From NCBI RefSeq assembly GCF_001045555.1, contig NZ_LFBU01000002.1, forward strand, positions 62,001 through 126,000: a DNA stretch of 64,000 bases. The letters are read 5' to 3'. Below, piece by piece: positions 11,275 through 19,589 of this stretch. The notes below the pieces were generated by a model. It saw only the letters and a program-made list of their open reading frames with translations. It did not search any database and was not told the DNA's origin. Source of the stretch: Marinobacter subterrani. Its GTDB lineage: Bacteria > Pseudomonadota > Gammaproteobacteria > Pseudomonadales > Oleiphilaceae. The first letter of the stretch is position 1, and each line of letters starts with the position of its first letter. A program made the translations under genes and the position numbers.

Positions 11275-12048
11275 ATGGATATTCTTACCCTCGTAGGGCT
11301 TGTGGCCGGGGTCCTGATTGTCATTCTGGCCATGCTGGCCAACGCTTCCCTGCTGACATTCCTGAATCTTCCGGGCCTGGCGATCGTGCTCGGCGGCACC
11401 TTTGCCGTCACCCTGATCAAGTTCCGCATGGCGTCGGTGATGAGCGCTTTCCGGATGGCCATGTCGGCGGCATTCACCGATCGCATGGCCCGGCCGGCGG
11501 AGCTGATCCGGGAAGTGGGCACGCTGGCCATGGTGGTGCGCAAGGAAGGCACCCTGGGGCTGGAGAATCACCAGACCGACAACGAGTTTCTGCAAAAGGC
11601 CATCAATCTCTGTGTCGACGGCCATCCGCCGGAGCTGGTCGAGGAAGCCCTGGCCCAGGAAACCCAGCAGACGGCCGAACGCTACGAAGTGGCCGAGCGG
11701 GTCTTCCGGGGCATCGGCGAATCGGCGCCGGCCCTCGGCATGCTGGGTACCCTGGTGGGCCTGGTGCAGATGCTCAACACCCTGGACGATCCGGGCTCCA
11801 TTGGCCCGGCCATGGCCGTTGCCCTGCTGACGACGCTGTACGGCGCCTTCATTGCCCAGATGATCGCCCTGCCCCTGGCCGACAAGCTCCAGTTGAAGGC
11901 GGAGGACGAGGCGCGCAACCAGGTGCTGATCATTACCTCGATCAAGAACATCATGCGCGGTGAAAATCCGCGGGTCATGACTGAATTGCTGTCCTCGTTT
12001 GTCACCCCGGAGCAACGCACTGGCCTGGCGCCGGAGCGGGAGGCCTGA
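11275..12048 (+). CDS. motA: Flagellar stator protein, MotA/PomA type
   Basis: Inner-membrane stator subunit that forms an ion channel with MotB and drives flagellar rotation. It has 257 residues and four membrane helices. The first helix pair is MDILTLVGLVAGVLIVILAM ... LPGLAIVLGGTFAVTLI. A cytoplasmic loop with charged torque residues follows. The final pair contains APALGMLGTLVGLVQML and GPAMAVALLTTLYGAFIAQMI, including the conserved prolines. Sequence style resembles PomA/MotC rather than E. coli MotA. Coupling ion (H+ or Na+) cannot be read from the sequence. It is followed directly by motB. Confidence 0.93.
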   Translation: MDILTLVGLVAGVLIVILAMLANASLLTFLNLPGLAIVLGGTFAVTLIKFRMASVMSAFRMAMSAAFTDRMARPAELIREVGTLAMVVRKEGTLGLENHQTDNEFLQKAINLCVDGHPPELVEEALAQETQQTAERYEVAERVFRGIGESAPALGMLGTLVGLVQMLNTLDDPGSIGPAMAVALLTTLYGAFIAQMIALPLADKLQLKAEDEARNQVLIITSIKNIMRGENPRVMTELLSSFVTPEQRTGLAPEREA

Positions 12049-12051
12049 GGG

Positions 12052-12885
12052 TTGGAGCTGGTCCGCAAGAAAAACAGGAAGACTCTGCAGACCCAGACAC
12101 CGGCGTGGCTGGTCACCTTTGCCGATCTGGCGACCCTGTTGCTGACCTTTTTTATCCTGCTGCTGTCGTTTTCTGAAATGGATGTCGAGAAATACCGGGC
12201 CATGGCCAATTCCATGTCGGTGGCTCTGGGCTCGGATAAGGTCATTGCCCAGGGCGTGGGCGGCTCGCCGCTGACCATGATCGAATCGGACTCGGTGTCC
12301 TTGCCGGCGCCCACCGAGTCCCAGGCCCGGGTGCCGGAGTTCATTGACGAGCGCTCAGACAGTGACGCCACCACCAGGGTCCCCGGCGGGGTGATTGATC
12401 TGGCCAGCCGGATGATCCGGGAGCTGGAGTCGGAAGTGGCCTCCGAGGCCCTGAGTGTCAATTACGACAAGCACAAGGTGGTCATCCGGTTCTCGGAGGC
12501 GGCCACCTTCCGCTCCGGCGAGGCGGCCATCAAGGCGGAAATGATCCCGATCATTGATCGGGTGGTAAAGGTACTGTCGTCGTGTACCGGCGATGTCCTG
12601 GTGTCCGGTTACACCGATGACCGGCCCATTTCCAGTGACCGTTACCGCTCGAACTGGGATCTTTCCGCGGCGCGTGCGGTGTCGGTGGTGCATGAGCTGG
12701 TGTTGAACCGAAAGATTCCGGCCGAGCGGGTGGTGGCAGCCGGCCGCGCCGAGACCAATCCGCTGGTTCCCAATGACTCTCCGGAAAACCGGGCCCTGAA
12801 CCGCCGGGTGGAAATCGCCATTCGTGAACCCGAATGCAGCGAGGACGTTTCCACGGGCGAACGGCCGGTCGAAATCCGGCCCTGA
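12052..12885 (+). CDS. motB: Flagellar stator protein, MotB/PomB type
   Basis: Partner of the preceding MotA-like protein; it anchors the stator to peptidoglycan. It has 277 residues. The single N-terminal helix (WLVTFADLATLLLTFFILLL) carries the essential channel Asp in FADL. A linker and an OmpA-like peptidoglycan domain (about 165-265) follow, with VSGYTDDRPI, NWDLSAARA, AAGRAETNP and NRRVEIAI. The start appears to be a TTG at 12052, preceded by GGAGG at seven bases; no suitable ATG is upstream of the helix. It begins three bases after the motA stop. Confidence 0.92.
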   Translation: MELVRKKNRKTLQTQTPAWLVTFADLATLLLTFFILLLSFSEMDVEKYRAMANSMSVALGSDKVIAQGVGGSPLTMIESDSVSLPAPTESQARVPEFIDERSDSDATTRVPGGVIDLASRMIRELESEVASEALSVNYDKHKVVIRFSEAATFRSGEAAIKAEMIPIIDRVVKVLSSCTGDVLVSGYTDDRPISSDRYRSNWDLSAARAVSVVHELVLNRKIPAERVVAAGRAETNPLVPNDSPENRALNRRVEIAIREPECSEDVSTGERPVEIRP

Positions 12886-12998
12886 GCCTTATACCTGCGG
12901 CGCAGCTTCTCATTCGCAATCCATATAACTGGCGGGCATTCAGGGCATTATACTGTGCGCCCGATCATTAACTGGCATAACGGAACAAGAGAGCGATC

Positions 12999-13316
12999 AT
13001 GAGTGGACCAGACAAGCCCAAAGTCATTGGCGAAGAGTGGAGCGATGAGCGGGTCAGGAGTTTTCTGGACCTCCAGCCCTGGGATGCCTCGGAAAATGCT
13101 GACTACCACGCTTTGCTGAAGGCCTACCAGGCCATGCGGGCGGAGGATTTTGAGCGCTTTATCGGGTTTTTCGTGGCTGCGGGCCGGGACCTGAACGCCA
13201 CCGGCGGGGAAGGTGAGACCATCCTCGAGCGGATCTCGCGGCATCGCCGGAGCGTGGATTACGCAACCATCCTGGAAAACGCCGGCGCGAAAAAAACAGC
13301 CGCAGCCGGGAACTGA
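12999..13316 (+). CDS. PA4642-family small protein
   Basis: A 105-residue soluble protein, acidic in its N-terminal half, with EEWSDERVRSFLDLQPWD, a motif typical of a small conserved family in pseudomonads (PA4642-like). No membrane segment or catalytic motif is visible. The middle (ALLKAYQAMRAEDFERFIGFF) is predicted helical by eye. AAGAGAG precedes the ATG by six bases, and a TATACT (12949-12954) upstream may be a -10 box without a recognisable -35. Function is unknown. Confidence 0.8.
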   Translation: MSGPDKPKVIGEEWSDERVRSFLDLQPWDASENADYHALLKAYQAMRAEDFERFIGFFVAAGRDLNATGGEGETILERISRHRRSVDYATILENAGAKKTAAAGN

Positions 13317-13347
13317 TCCCGGTGCGGCCGCCTGATGTCGGCGCGGT

Positions 13348-13803
13348 TTACTGCACGTCGACTTCGATGGCCTTGGGTTCTTTCGGTTCGGCCTTCTGCA
13401 GGGTGAGGGTCAGCATGCCGTCCTTGAAACTGGCCTTCACGCTGTTTTCGTCGACGTTTTCCGGCAGGGTGAACCGGCGCAGGAAACTGCCATAGAAGCG
13501 CTCAATCCGATGATGCTTCTTGTCCCCGTTGTCTTCCTCGCTCTTGCGCTCACCCTGAATGCTCAGAACACCTTCGTGTACGGTGACTTTCACGTCTTCC
13601 CGAGACATGCCCGGTAACTCGGCCTCGATGGTGAAGGCCTCCGGGGTTTCCTTGATATCAACGGCCGGGGCCCAGTCGCTGCGGCTGAACAGATCCTTGC
13701 CCTCGCGCTCGCCACCCGGGCGGGTCAGGCCAAACATTCGGTTATAGCGGTTCATCAGGTCTTCGAATTCATTGACCGGATTCCAGCGGGTTATGTTACT
13801 CAT
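13348..13803 (-). CDS. Small heat shock protein, Hsp20/alpha-crystallin family
   Basis: ATP-independent holdase chaperone that binds unfolding proteins. It has 151 residues: a short N-terminal arm (WNPVNEFEDLMNRYNRMFG), then an alpha-crystallin domain at about 45-138. That domain contains APAVDIKETPEAFTIEAELP, GVLSIQGERK, ERFYGSFLRRFTLPE and FKDGMLTLTLQK, and the C-terminal tail carries the family I-x-V motif as IEV. An AGGAGGAG ribosome site precedes the ATG. The upstream region holds a candidate sigma32 promoter. No cochaperone gene is adjacent. Confidence 0.95.
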   Translation of the reverse strand: MSNITRWNPVNEFEDLMNRYNRMFGLTRPGGEREGKDLFSRSDWAPAVDIKETPEAFTIEAELPGMSREDVKVTVHEGVLSIQGERKSEEDNGDKKHHRIERFYGSFLRRFTLPENVDENSVKASFKDGMLTLTLQKAEPKEPKAIEVDVQ

Positions 13804-13924
13804 AAGGGGCTCCTCCTTTTCATCGGAACGAATCTGAATAAGTGAACATCAGCTTCGATCGCGGAACAGCTCCATGCCGGTGGCGCCAGCCGGATGGTTA
13901 TCCGTGACCCTCTGCTAACTCTGA

Positions 13925-13954
13925 ATGTAGGTGCAGCCCGGCGGTTTTCAAGGG
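13925..13954 (-). promoter_or_regulatory. Candidate sigma32 (heat-shock) promoter of hsp20
   Basis: On the minus strand, CCCTTGAAA (13954-13946) matches the -35 consensus of RpoH promoters closely. CTACAT (13930-13925) sits 15 bases later, where CCCCAT is expected (four of six match). The predicted leader is about 115 bases. Confidence 0.45.
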
Positions 13955-13990
13955 TGGGTTGGCGGTAATTTGACCAGTATCAAAACCGGG

Positions 13991-15538
13991 TCAGAATTCA
14001 CCAAACTGCCGGTGCAAAAAGGGGCGCAGCTCGCTCATGGTGGCGCCGGCCGTGTCCAGGTCGGGGCGGGTGCCAGGGCGAAATCCCGGCAACGCTCCGG
14101 ACAGGAAGGGCTCGACCAGCGCCGGGTCGCCGCTGATCACATGCACAATCACATCCCGGCTGGCGTTTTCGCCGGTAATCAGCGGTGCTGGCTGATGATC
14201 ACCGAGAACAATCATCAGGGTGTCTTCGGCCAGATTGCGGGCAGCGAATTCCCCGGCCACTTCCAGCGCATAGGCAATCGCCTGTGCGTAGTGATCACGC
14301 ACCCGGTCCGGATCGCGCCAGAGCGAGACCGGTGCCTCGCCGGCACCTTGCCAGCGCCGGAACACCTCGCCGTTGCCGATGGTGCTCCAGTCACCGAGCA
14401 CGGGCAGTACCGGAACCCAGGGAGCGTGGCTGCTGATCAGCGCCAGCTCGGCGAACAGCGGCTCCTGATGCGTTTCGCGGATGCTCTGGAACTGGTGCCA
14501 GGTGTACTGGTCGGGCATGGTGACCCAGTTGAACGACGGGCCCTGGTAACCCAGGTCGTCATGGTCGTAAATCCGGTCATAACCCAATAACCGCCCCTCG
14601 GGCCATGCCAGGGTAATGGCGGGCATGATCGCCACTGTCTTGTGGCCGGTTCGACGGAAATCATCAATCAGCGTGGCGTAGTCGCTGCTCAGGAGGGTTT
14701 CGTAGGCGAGCTGATTATGCACCCACTGACCGCTGATTGCCGTCAGGCGGCCAAGCCAGGATTGCCCACCCTGGATGGGCGACTGCAGGCGCCCGGTGGC
14801 CACAGTCAATCCGGCGGCGGCCAGCTCCCGGGCCACGGTGTCCAGCACCGGACCGACAATCGCCCGATAGCGTTCGCTGGCAACCGAAGAAATGCCGTAG
14901 GACTCGATAAAGCCAAGAATCACATCCGTGCCGGCCAGCCGTGGCAAGGGCGTTGGTTGACTCGCCGCACTCGATTCCATTCGGAGCTGTTTCGCAAAGG
15001 CTTCAGTGGTCTGGTGGGTATGGGCGATCAGGGAGGCCTGATTGGCGACAAATACCAGCGTCGGGCTGCCAATCCAGGGCGTGACCATGCCGGCAGCCAG
15101 CAACCCGGCAACCAGCCAGAGCGGTTTGGCCAGTTGTCGCGGTGCGTGCTTTGCCGATTGCTCCAGCAGGAAACGAATCAGCCATATAATACCGGCCAGC
15201 AGACCAACCAGCAGGCAAAGCGCCAGGCCTGCGAGCGGGATGCCGAGGTTGGTGCTCAGCAGATTCCAGCCTGCATCCAGCAGCCGTACTTCGAGATACA
15301 GATTCAACCCACGCCCCAGGCTTTCCCGAACCAGGCTATCGACCAGTAGCAGAAGCGCCAGGAATCCATAGACAACGGCTATGGCGAGGGTAAGACGGCG
15401 CCGCTGGCGTGGCTCCTCCAGCCCGCACAGGGTCGCCCAGAGAACCAGGGCTTCCAGAGAAATCCAGGGGCTGGCCCCCGGCAGAGCCAGCGACGGGATC
15501 AGGAACAGGGCGTTAACAAGGAGAAACCAGAGCAGCAT
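13991..15538 (-). CDS. Membrane sulfatase-like hydrolase/transferase (alkaline phosphatase superfamily)
   Basis: A 515-residue protein with about five N-terminal membrane helices (to about residue 170) and a periplasmic alkaline-phosphatase-fold domain related to LTA-synthase and phosphoethanolamine transferase families. Metal-site candidates are Glu212 in GFIESYG and the Asp/His of GDHQP. Ser260 in IQGGQSW occupies the place of the nucleophile Thr/Ser. SSHAPW is the other family block. Homologues transfer or hydrolyse phospho- or sulfo-head groups; the substrate here is unknown. It lies between hsp20 and the gamma-carbonic anhydrase with no obvious operon partner. Confidence 0.75.
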   Translation of the reverse strand: MLLWFLLVNALFLIPSLALPGASPWISLEALVLWATLCGLEEPRQRRRLTLAIAVVYGFLALLLLVDSLVRESLGRGLNLYLEVRLLDAGWNLLSTNLGIPLAGLALCLLVGLLAGIIWLIRFLLEQSAKHAPRQLAKPLWLVAGLLAAGMVTPWIGSPTLVFVANQASLIAHTHQTTEAFAKQLRMESSAASQPTPLPRLAGTDVILGFIESYGISSVASERYRAIVGPVLDTVARELAAAGLTVATGRLQSPIQGGQSWLGRLTAISGQWVHNQLAYETLLSSDYATLIDDFRRTGHKTVAIMPAITLAWPEGRLLGYDRIYDHDDLGYQGPSFNWVTMPDQYTWHQFQSIRETHQEPLFAELALISSHAPWVPVLPVLGDWSTIGNGEVFRRWQGAGEAPVSLWRDPDRVRDHYAQAIAYALEVAGEFAARNLAEDTLMIVLGDHQPAPLITGENASRDVIVHVISGDPALVEPFLSGALPGFRPGTRPDLDTAGATMSELRPFLHRQFGEF

Positions 15539-15578
15539 GGCCAGGATACGACCTCCGCCAGCATTTCAGACCACTGGC

Positions 15579-16115
15579 TCAGCGCTCACTCAGGTAGTCA
15601 TCCTTGAGCCGGACATAGTTGGCCGCGGTGTACTTGAAGAAGTCCCGCTCCTTGTCCGTCAATGCCCGGGCCTTCCTGCACGGTGAGCCGACGTACAGGT
15701 GCCCGGACTCCAGGGTCTTGCCGGGCGGTACCAGACAGCCGGCGGCAACGATCACTTCGTCCTCGACCACGGCGCCGTCCATGATGATGCAGCCCATACC
15801 GACAAGCACCCGGCTACCGATGGTGCAGCCATGCAGCAGCGCCTTGTGACCGACGGTCACGTCGTCGCCCAGAGTTAGTGGATAGCCTCCGGGGTTGTAA
15901 TCACTGGCGTGGGTGATGTGCAGGACTGAACCGTCCTGGATACTGCACCGGTGGCCTATGCGAATTTTATGCATATCGCCACGCACCACGGTCATCGGCC
16001 AGATAGAAACGTCGTCCCCTGTTTCAACATCGCCAATCACCAGGGCACCTGGATCTACCCACGCCCGCTCCCCAAAATATGGCGTGATACCCTTGTGTGA
16101 ACGTATATTCGTCAT
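15579..16115 (-). CDS. Gamma-carbonic anhydrase-like hexapeptide-repeat protein (YrdA type)
   Basis: Trimeric left-handed beta-helix protein of 178 residues. Hexapeptide turns run throughout (GDVETGDDVSIWPMTVVRGD, IGHRCSIQDGSVLHITH). The three expected zinc ligands are His66, His90 and His95 (DVTVGHKALLHGC). Family members are annotated as carbonic anhydrases but activity is often weak or untested. It sits before prlC as in pseudomonads. A long hairpin repeat separates the two divergent genes. Confidence 0.92.
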   Translation of the reverse strand: MTNIRSHKGITPYFGERAWVDPGALVIGDVETGDDVSIWPMTVVRGDMHKIRIGHRCSIQDGSVLHITHASDYNPGGYPLTLGDDVTVGHKALLHGCTIGSRVLVGMGCIIMDGAVVEDEVIVAAGCLVPPGKTLESGHLYVGSPCRKARALTDKERDFFKYTAANYVRLKDDYLSER

Positions 16116-16147
16116 TACATAGTACCTGTTAAGAGTTTACCCGGAGG

Positions 16148-16277
16148 CTCGGGGTGCCTGTGGGGGATGCCCTTCCAAAACTGTGCGGAGCCGTGGATGG
16201 CGGAGCCCAAGCGTCACATGGCTGTGCCGCAAGGAGCGTGTTTTGGAAGGGCATCCCCCACAGGTACCTGCCCCGAG
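16148..16277. repeat. Long inverted-repeat element with 25-bp perfect arms
   Basis: 16157-16181 and 16240-16264 are exact reverse complements over 25 bases (CCTGTGGGGGATGCCCTTCC onward). They enclose a 58-base centre, and a second outer CTCGGGG/CCCCGAG pair lies at 16148-16154 and 16271-16277. It has no reading frame and no transposase. It fits a dispersed intergenic hairpin element or a bidirectional terminator between two divergently oriented genes. Confidence 0.75.
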
Positions 16278-16327
16278 GTCTGATGAAACGAAACTACCTG
16301 AGATCTTACTAGCTGAGAAGGGGACCT

Positions 16328-18373
16328 ATGAATAACCCGTTACTGACTGACGACCTGTTGCCGAAATTCGACCATGTCCGCACCGAGCACATGGAAACGG
16401 CGATTGACCAGATTCTCAGCGAAAACCGGATGAAGATTGCCAGCCTGGCGCAAAACGAGGATCCCACCTGGGAAACCCTGGCGCAGCCCATGCAGGCCAT
16501 GGAAGACAAGCTGAGCAATGCCTGGTCGGTGATCTCACACCTGAACGGCGTGATGAACAACGACGACCTGCGCAAGGTGTACAAGAACTGCCTGGAGAAG
16601 CTGACCGAGTACAGCACGGAGGTCAGCCAGAACGCGGCCCTGTGCAACGCCTACAAGAAACTGGCCGAGCGCGACGATTTCAAGGACCTGAACGAAGCCC
16701 AGCGCAAGTCTGTGGAAAACACCCTCCGGGATTTCCATTTGGGTGGTGTCGACCTGCCGGAAGACAGGAAAAAGCAGTACGCCGCGCTGTCCCGGGAGTT
16801 GTCAGAACTGTCCAACAAGTTCAGTGACAACGTGCTGGATGCGACCCAGCACTGGTTCAAGCAGATTACCGATGTGGATGAGCTGGCCGGTGTTCCTGAA
16901 ACCGCCATTGCAAGCGCCAAGCAGGCAGCCCGTCAGAAAGAGCTCGAAGGCTATGTGATTACCCTGGATTTCCCCAGCTTCTACCCGGTGATGACCTACT
17001 GCGACAACCGGGAGCTGCGTCGGGAAGTCTACGAAGCCTTCGTGACCCGTGCCTCGGACCAGGGCCCGGATGCCGGCCAGTGGGATAACACACCGGTGAT
17101 GGCGGAAATCCTTAAGCGCCGCCACGCCCAGGCCCAGTTGCTGGGTTTCGACAATTATGCCGAGCGCTCCCTGGCCACCAAGATGGCCCGTAGCAGTGAT
17201 GAAGTGCTGGACTTTCTGAACCAACTGGCGGCCAAGTCCAAACCTCAGGCTGAAAAGGAGTTTGCTGAACTCAAGGCCTTCGCCAAAGACGAATTCGGCG
17301 TGGACGACCTGCATGCCTGGGATGTCGGCTACTACAGCGAAAAGCTTCGCCAGAAGCGCTACGACATTTCCCCGGAAACCCTGCGCCCCTGGTTCCCGGT
17401 TAACAATGTGGTGCCGGGCCTTTTCCGGGTGGCCGAGAAACTGTTCGACGTGCAGATTGAAGCGAAGCCGGAGGTGGAAACCTGGCACGAGGATGCCACA
17501 GCCTACTGCATCAGCCGTAACGGCAAGCCCCTTGCGTGGTTCTATTTCGACCTTTATGCCCGCCAGGGCAAGCGTGGCGGTGCCTGGATGGCCGACTGCC
17601 GGGTTCGCTGGCGCAACCTGCGTGGCCAGCTCCAGCTGCCGGTGGCCTTCCTGACCTGTAACTTCACACCGCCGGTGAACGGCAAGCCGTCGCTGCTGAC
17701 CCACGATGAGGTCACCACCCTGTTCCACGAATTCGGCCACGGCCTGCACCATATGCTGACCCAGGTTGACGTACTGGACGTATCGGGTATCAACGGCGTG
17801 GCCTGGGATGCGGTGGAGCTGCCCAGCCAGTTCCTGGAAAACTGGTGCTGGAACCCCGAATCCCTCGCCCTGATTGCTTCGCACCATGAAACCGGGGAAC
17901 CACTGCCGGACGACCTGCTGAAGAAACTGCTGGCGGCCAAGAACTTCCAGTCCGGTATGGCGATGGTACGGCAGCTGGAGTTCTCCCTGTTCGATTTCCG
18001 CCTGCACGCGGAATTCAACGCCGAAGCGCCCACCAACCCTCTGGACATGCACCGCAAGGTCCGAAGCGAGATTGCCGTAGTGGAAGCGCCGGAATTCAAC
18101 CGCTTCCCCAACTCCTTCTCGCACATCTTTGCCGGTGGCTACGCGGCTGGCTATTACAGCTACAAGTGGGCGGAAGTGCTGGCGGCTGATGCGTTCTCCC
18201 TGTTCGAGGAAAAAGGCATCTTTGATCCGGAAACCGGGAAGGCGTTCCTGACCAACATCCTGGAAAAAGGTGGCTCGCAGGAGCCCATGAAACTGTTCAA
18301 GGCCTTCCGGGGCCGGGAACCGCAAGTGGATGCCCTGCTGAGACAAACCGGCATCATGGACGAAGCCGCCTGA
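16328..18373 (+). CDS. prlC: Oligopeptidase A (M3 family metallopeptidase)
   Basis: Cytoplasmic zinc peptidase that degrades oligopeptides, including cleaved signal peptides. It has 681 residues, the family length. The active site HEFGH lies at residues 467-471, with the downstream Glu ligand in the ELPSQFLENW region. The N-terminal helical region and the C-terminal block FAGGYAAGYYSYKWAEVLAAD are typical of PrlC/OpdA. It is followed by a YheV-like gene, the same neighbour as in other gammaproteobacteria. Confidence 0.96.
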   Translation: MNNPLLTDDLLPKFDHVRTEHMETAIDQILSENRMKIASLAQNEDPTWETLAQPMQAMEDKLSNAWSVISHLNGVMNNDDLRKVYKNCLEKLTEYSTEVSQNAALCNAYKKLAERDDFKDLNEAQRKSVENTLRDFHLGGVDLPEDRKKQYAALSRELSELSNKFSDNVLDATQHWFKQITDVDELAGVPETAIASAKQAARQKELEGYVITLDFPSFYPVMTYCDNRELRREVYEAFVTRASDQGPDAGQWDNTPVMAEILKRRHAQAQLLGFDNYAERSLATKMARSSDEVLDFLNQLAAKSKPQAEKEFAELKAFAKDEFGVDDLHAWDVGYYSEKLRQKRYDISPETLRPWFPVNNVVPGLFRVAEKLFDVQIEAKPEVETWHEDATAYCISRNGKPLAWFYFDLYARQGKRGGAWMADCRVRWRNLRGQLQLPVAFLTCNFTPPVNGKPSLLTHDEVTTLFHEFGHGLHHMLTQVDVLDVSGINGVAWDAVELPSQFLENWCWNPESLALIASHHETGEPLPDDLLKKLLAAKNFQSGMAMVRQLEFSLFDFRLHAEFNAEAPTNPLDMHRKVRSEIAVVEAPEFNRFPNSFSHIFAGGYAAGYYSYKWAEVLAADAFSLFEEKGIFDPETGKAFLTNILEKGGSQEPMKLFKAFRGREPQVDALLRQTGIMDEAA

Positions 18374-18382
18374 CGAAACGCG

Positions 18383-18499
18383 TTGTCGGATTACGCTTCG
18401 CTAATCCGACCTACAGCTAATCCGACCTACATGGCGTTTCGATCCAGGCGTGGCCGGAACATGTAGGTCGGGTTAGGGCAACGGCCGTAACCCGACAAC
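18383..18499. repeat. REP pair (BIME-like)
   Basis: Two small hairpins in opposite orientation: GTCGGATTA/TAATCCGAC (18385-18393 with 18402-18410) and GTCGGGTTA/TAACCCGAC (18467-18475 with 18488-18496). A further TAATCCGACCTAC copy lies at 18418-18430. CCGACCTAC tails face each other, the arrangement of a bacterial interspersed mosaic element. A third copy of the same hairpin lies near 59452. Confidence 0.75.
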
Positions 18500-18527
18500 C
18501 ACTGCCCAAATTTACGGGAGTTTTAGT

Positions 18528-18785
18528 ATGGCGAGTCCAAAACGTTTTATCGCCGGCGCCGTCTGCCCCCGCTGCGCGGAGATGGACAAGATCATGATGT
18601 TCACCACCGATGACGGGGAGCAGGTGCGCGAGTGTGTGGCCTGTGGCTTCACCGATGCGATGTCCGATACCGAGCAGCCGGCCAATCCGGAGCTGGAAAC
18701 CCGGGTCAATAAGCGCAAGAACGAGGATGATCACACCGTTAAGCAGGTGGTGTTTTTCAAGTCTTCTGCCGATGATGGAGAGTAG
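18528..18785 (+). CDS. YheV-like zinc-ribbon protein
   Basis: An 85-residue protein with two Cys pairs, CPRC (about residues 13-16) and CVAC (about 37-40), forming a zinc ribbon in the order seen in the YheV family found next to prlC. No other domain is visible and the C-terminus is charged. GGGAG precedes the ATG. Function is unknown; zinc binding is inferred from the Cys pattern. Confidence 0.88.
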   Translation: MASPKRFIAGAVCPRCAEMDKIMMFTTDDGEQVRECVACGFTDAMSDTEQPANPELETRVNKRKNEDDHTVKQVVFFKSSADDGE

Positions 18786-18817
18786 GCTGTTCCTTACAGA
18801 CTGCTGGTTGAGGGGCT

Positions 18818-18907
18818 GAGAGGCCATGGGGGTGCTTTTCTTCTGGGGAAAAGCAACTCGCTTCGCTCAGACATCTTTTCCCCGCCAGAAAAGCACCCCC
18901 ACACCCT
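18818..18907. repeat. Long hairpin element A (conserved 21-nt loop)
   Basis: Arms 18828-18853 and 18875-18900 pair over 23 of 26 positions, and an outer GAGAGG/CCTCTC pair extends the stem. The 21-base loop 18854-18874 (CAACTCGCTTCGCTCAGACA plus T) is the exact reverse complement of the loop in element B at 19010-19030. The stem sequences of the two elements are unrelated. Most of the 415-base gap between the YheV gene and the DUF1653 gene is taken up by these two elements. Confidence 0.8.
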
Positions 18908-18975
18908 CTCGATCTGACTCAAAAGATAGTTCTTTAAGACAAAATCTTCCCAGCAATATCTGACGTTTCCTATGT

Positions 18976-19062
18976 GAGGGGGCCGGGATATTTTTACCGC
19001 CGGAAATGGATGTCTGAGCGAAGCGAGTTGCCATTTCCAAGGAAAAATATCCCGGCCCCCTC
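18976..19062. repeat. Long hairpin element B (same loop, different stem, opposite orientation)
   Basis: Arms 18976-19009 and 19031-19062 pair over a 20-base outer block (GAGGGGGCCGGGATATTTTT) and an inner GGAAATGG block, separated by a short internal loop. The loop 19010-19030 is ATGTCTGAGCGAAGCGAGTT plus G, identical to the reverse complement of the element A loop. No coding potential was seen in 18786-19200. Confidence 0.8.
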
Positions 19063-19200
19063 GCAACTCCCCTCAACCAAAAGGCTACAAAAACAACCCA
19101 CCCGAGCTTAAAGAACCATAGCCGCCAGCCACCCAAAGCCAAGCAGCCGCAGGTTGTCGTGCAGGAAATGGCGGCGGTAGTCAAAGAGGTTCTGTAACCA

Positions 19201-19431
19201 TCATTTCTCGTCGAGGCGGGCAAAGCGGGGGACCTGTTCGCCGGCAACCTCCACGGTTTCCCGGAACATGGCCAGCGGGCGTACCCAGAGGCTGTGATCG
19301 CCGTACAGGCAGCGATACACCACCATTTGTTCCTCGGTTTCGCTGTGCCGGGCAATACCAAGCACTTCGTAATCCTTGCCCTTGTAGTGCCGGTAGCGGC
19401 CGGGGCGTATCTCGCTCTTTCGATCAGTCAT
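19201..19431 (-). CDS. DUF1653 domain protein
   Basis: A 76-residue protein that is almost entirely a DUF1653 domain: PGRYRHYKGKDYEVLGIARH, then MVVYRCLYGDHSLWVRPLAMF and RFARLDEK. The domain is a small beta-rich fold of unknown function, common as a single-domain protein. It stands alone on the minus strand between the hairpin pair and the divergent diguanylate cyclase gene. Confidence 0.85.
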   Translation of the reverse strand: MTDRKSEIRPGRYRHYKGKDYEVLGIARHSETEEQMVVYRCLYGDHSLWVRPLAMFRETVEVAGEQVPRFARLDEK

Positions 19432-19589
19432 TCTCGGCCTCGTGATTTTCGGCTATGCTGCCCCTTTGGTAACGGAGGGCGCGGAGCGCATAACCGTCCA
19501 GACTTCAACCAACAGCAGGGACGTTAAAAGACTCAGTCAGGGCCTGAAAGTGTAGAACAACAGCGCGGGCCCGGAAACCGGAAACAGCC

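Noticed and set aside
12052..12885. motB as a pseudogene because it lacks an ATG
   Set aside because: A TTG with a GGAGG site at seven bases gives the full N-terminal plug and channel helix, so an intact gene is more likely.
16802..18346. A 514-codon open frame on the minus strand over prlC
   Set aside because: It lies wholly opposite oligopeptidase A with its HEFGH site; the translation is a composition artefact.
18786..19200. Short open frames inside the hairpin pair
   Set aside because: They translate the repeat arms and loop; the inverted-repeat structure explains the sequence better.
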